Assembly (NCBI GenBank): GCA_002388005.1
Contig: DGLO01000089.1
Coordinates: 12,797-44,020, forward strand
Direction: 5' to 3'
DNA: 31,224 nucleotides
From: Candidatus Neomicrothrix sp. UBA4542
GTDB taxonomy: Bacteria; Actinomycetota; Acidimicrobiia; Acidimicrobiales; Poriferisodalaceae
Shown here: positions 29,631 to 31,224 of the stretch, piece by piece
Position numbering within the stretch: position 1 is the first letter of the stretch
Layout of the letters: the number at the start of each line of letters is the position of its first letter
Program-made: the position numbers and the translations under genes
Notes under the pieces: model-generated
Seen by the model: the letters and a program-made list of their open reading frames with translations, nothing else
Databases searched by the model: none
Told to the model about the DNA's origin: nothing

Positions 29631-30662
29631 TCAACCAGCGGTCGGATCGACCAAAATCTTGACCGCGTCAATGCGACGTTCTGCTAGGTCATCGATCGTC
29701 GTGCCGAGGCTGTCCAGGTCAATAGTGTTATTGCGCAGCGGTGAAACAGAAAGACGGCCGTCGAGGATCATGTTTGCGGTGGCTTTCATTTCCTCCAACG
29801 TAAAAACCATCGAAGTATCAAGACGGATTTCTTTGCTGATCCACCGCAAAGGGCTGATGGTCGCTTCTTCGCCAGTGACTCCGACAAGGCACACAGACCC
29901 CCCGCGTCGCACCATATCCACCGACTGTTGCATTGTTTGAGGAATACCGGCGCAATCGAATGCTATGTCCGCTCGAAGTCCTTCCGTCAAATCGTCCAAA
30001 GTGCCTCGAAGTTCCTCACCAGGAGCGACCGCGATATCGCTACCGGTCACCAAGGCCAATTGTCGGCGATGTTCATCGGGTTCTACAGCAATGACAACTC
30101 CGGCACCCGCGGCTTTCGCAACCTGGGCGGTCAGAAGTCCGATAGGGCCGCACCCAACCACACACACCACATCACCGACTCTGAGTTGGCTGCGCCGAAC
30201 TGCGTGAAATGCAACTGATGCGGGTTCGATAAGAGCGGCATCGTCGGTGCTGATTCCCTCGGGGATCGGAATAACGCGCTCTGCCTTCAGACGTAGAAAT
30301 GGAGCAAATCCTCCTGAAGTGGGACCTGTAGGACCGGAGTAGTCCGACCAAGCAGTGCGGCAGTATTGACTGAGGTCGTTTCGGCATTCCAAGCATCTTC
30401 CACAACCCGGGGCGAGGGCACCTGTCACACGTTGACCTTCGCTGATGCTGAGCACTTCGCTCCCCGTCGCCGCGACGGTTCCCACCCATTCGTGACCGCA
30501 TACACCTGGCGCGTATTTCCATCCTTCGACATAAGCATGGACGTCGCTGCCGCAGATCCCGCATCGTTGTATCGCTACAACTACATCATCCGCTTCGGGA
30601 GTGGGGTCTTCCTTCTCAACCAGTTCGAACTGGCCTTTACCGGTGATCAAACCTGCGCGCAT
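29631..30662 (-). CDS. Zinc-dependent medium-chain dehydrogenase
   Basis: 343-residue MDR-family alcohol/polyol dehydrogenase. Catalytic zinc ligands are C37 (GICGSDVH), H57 with E58 (GHEWVG) and E146 (ALIEPASVAFHA). The structural zinc set is C87, C90, C93 and C101 in PGCGRCLECRNDLSQYC. The Rossmann motif GCGPIG is at 170-175, with an acidic residue at the second strand (IAVEPDE), which favours NAD over NADP. It resembles threonine or sorbitol dehydrogenase types; substrate unknown. ATG 30660-30662 has GGGAG six bases upstream. Confidence 0.92.
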   Translation of the reverse strand: MRAGLITGKGQFELVEKEDPTPEADDVVVAIQRCGICGSDVHAYVEGWKYAPGVCGHEWVGTVAATGSEVLSISEGQRVTGALAPGCGRCLECRNDLSQYCRTAWSDYSGPTGPTSGGFAPFLRLKAERVIPIPEGISTDDAALIEPASVAFHAVRRSQLRVGDVVCVVGCGPIGLLTAQVAKAAGAGVVIAVEPDEHRRQLALVTGSDIAVAPGEELRGTLDDLTEGLRADIAFDCAGIPQTMQQSVDMVRRGGSVCLVGVTGEEATISPLRWISKEIRLDTSMVFTLEEMKATANMILDGRLSVSPLRNNTIDLDSLGTTIDDLAERRIDAVKILVDPTAG

Positions 30663-30779
30663 GTCATGCTCCCATATTCGGCGACGAGCAGCCCGGGGCT
30701 ACTCCGAGCAAGATTCTGACATGAAAATACGCTTCCCTTCGCGTGTCTAAATTCAGTCCGGTACGTGCCGCAAAAATGT
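30663..30779. other. Leader region of the dehydrogenase gene
   Basis: Between the dehydrogenase start and the terminator of the upstream gene. It must contain the dehydrogenase promoter because the terminator at 30780 separates it from the small membrane protein gene. No hexamer pair is convincing. Confidence 0.35.
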
Positions 30780-30808
30780 TTGAGGACCGCCAATTCGGCG
30801 GCCCTCAA
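30780..30808 (-). terminator. Rho-independent terminator of the small membrane protein gene
   Basis: On the minus strand TTGAGG-g-CCGCC-gaatt-GGCGG-t-CCTCAA forms an 11-pair stem with one mismatch and a five-base loop. It is followed by ACATTTTTG, a good U tract. It lies 43 bases after the stop codon of the gene at 30852. Confidence 0.85.
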
Positions 30809-30814
30809 CACTAA

Positions 30815-30829
30815 GACGCTCAAGGCGTC
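30815..30829 (-). repeat. Second small hairpin after the membrane protein gene
   Basis: GACGC-TCAAG-GCGTC is a perfect five-pair stem with a five-base loop, between the stop codon at 30852 and the main terminator. No T run follows it, so it may stabilise the mRNA 3' end rather than terminate. Confidence 0.5.
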
Positions 30830-30851
30830 CTATGTAATTGCAGATGGCTAG

Positions 30852-31187
30852 TTAGCGGCCACCGATACCTTTACCGAGCGCCGAGATCGCGGCATCCCTA
30901 ATTGGGATGAATGCGAGGATGGCGATTGCGGTAGCAACATCGGCTCCGAACCTACCCATTTGTAGGATTTCTGTGCTTGCTCCGTAACCAAATACACCGC
31001 CACCATCGTTGACGTTGCTAATCACTACGAAGAGATAAGCCCAGACGAGGTTGAGGTTCGATCCAACTACTGGAAGCGACTTCAACATTGAGTTCACGTT
31101 CACGGTGTCGAGAACGCTGTCGATGACTGCCATAACACCTTGAAGCAACATGCCCATGATGATGATGGTCAAAATTGTCGACATCAT
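30852..31187 (-). CDS. Small polytopic membrane protein, unknown
   Basis: 111-residue protein I do not recognise. Three hydrophobic segments: about 4-25 (ILTIIIMGMLLQGVMAVIDSVL), 45-59 (LNLVWAYLFVVISNV) and 80-103 (GADVATAIAILAFIPIRDAAI). A glycine-rich loop (NDGGGVFGYGAS) and a short basic end follow the pattern of no family I can name. The start is one of two adjacent ATGs (31185 or 31182), with AAAGGGGGT about ten bases upstream. Its own strong terminator suggests a monocistronic, perhaps well-expressed, message; the promoter is outside or at the window edge. Confidence 0.7.
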   Translation of the reverse strand: MMSTILTIIIMGMLLQGVMAVIDSVLDTVNVNSMLKSLPVVGSNLNLVWAYLFVVISNVNDGGGVFGYGASTEILQMGRFGADVATAIAILAFIPIRDAAISALGKGIGGR

Positions 31188-31224
31188 ATTTGCCAGGACC
31201 CCCTTTGGTCTGCAGACTGGCCAT

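Noticed and set aside
1..31224. Mobile elements, CRISPR arrays, toxin-antitoxin or defence islands
   Set aside because: No transposase, integrase, regularly spaced repeats, nuclease/helicase defence genes or foreign-looking composition were found; the genes are housekeeping or metabolic.

Overview
This window is a stretch of ordinary chromosome from an actinobacterium (Actinomycetota). The gene families and their order fit a deep, moderate-GC lineage such as Acidimicrobiia; the class is my inference. The phylum call rests on several actinobacterial signatures read directly from the translations: the argS-lysA-hom-thrC order, a WhiB protein convergent with a PdtaS-type sensor kinase, the trio MSMEG_4193-type phosphatase / DUF3090 / SCO1664-type kinase fold, a DUF3107 protein, a TB7.3-type biotinyl protein and F420-linked enzymes. 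I see no phage, insertion sequence, CRISPR array or rRNA.

Layout. 1-4704 (minus) is amino-acid synthesis plus argS: argS, lysA, hom and the start of thrC, with a tRNA-Arg(CCG) facing away from argS at 4870. 5105-6835 holds two divergent, probably F420-linked genes. 6861-8138 (minus) is a UdgB-type uracil-DNA glycosylase followed by a lipoprotein with a duplicated four-cysteine module. 8200-10057 (plus) is the phosphatase / DUF3090 / SCO1664 trio. 10119-11872 (minus) is etfB-etfA, facing a lipid-kinase gene and then a convergent glycerophosphodiesterase. 13876-18850 holds whiB on plus and, on minus, mrp, selO, a DUF3107 gene and pdtaS. A SufR-like regulator diverges from mrp.

19651-26236 (minus) is the largest unit: a nine-gene System I cytochrome c maturation operon in the order ccmA-B-C-D-E-F-G-H-I. 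It includes a 56-residue CcmD too small for most ORF cut-offs. The genes are fused by overlaps or gaps of a few bases. CcmAB and CcmC/D move heme onto CcmE (H150/Y154), CcmF/H/I attach it, and CcmG/H handle apocytochrome thiols. System I is the less expected system for an actinobacterium, most of which use ResB/CcsA, so this is the feature most worth following up.

26330-31187 holds a biotinyl-domain protein, a DUF5317-like membrane protein coupled to a small two-helix membrane protein, a TetR regulator with a class III CoA-transferase, a zinc-dependent dehydrogenase, and an unknown small membrane protein with a strong terminator.

Translation starts were reassigned wherever Shine-Dalgarno sequences, start/stop overlaps or family N-termini supported it. 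Many starts are GTG or TTG, and several gene junctions are GTGA or TTGA overlaps. No gene-free stretch exceeds 300 bases. The longest (13622-13875, 254 bases) is the glpQ/whiB divergent region and holds a hairpin just before whiB.
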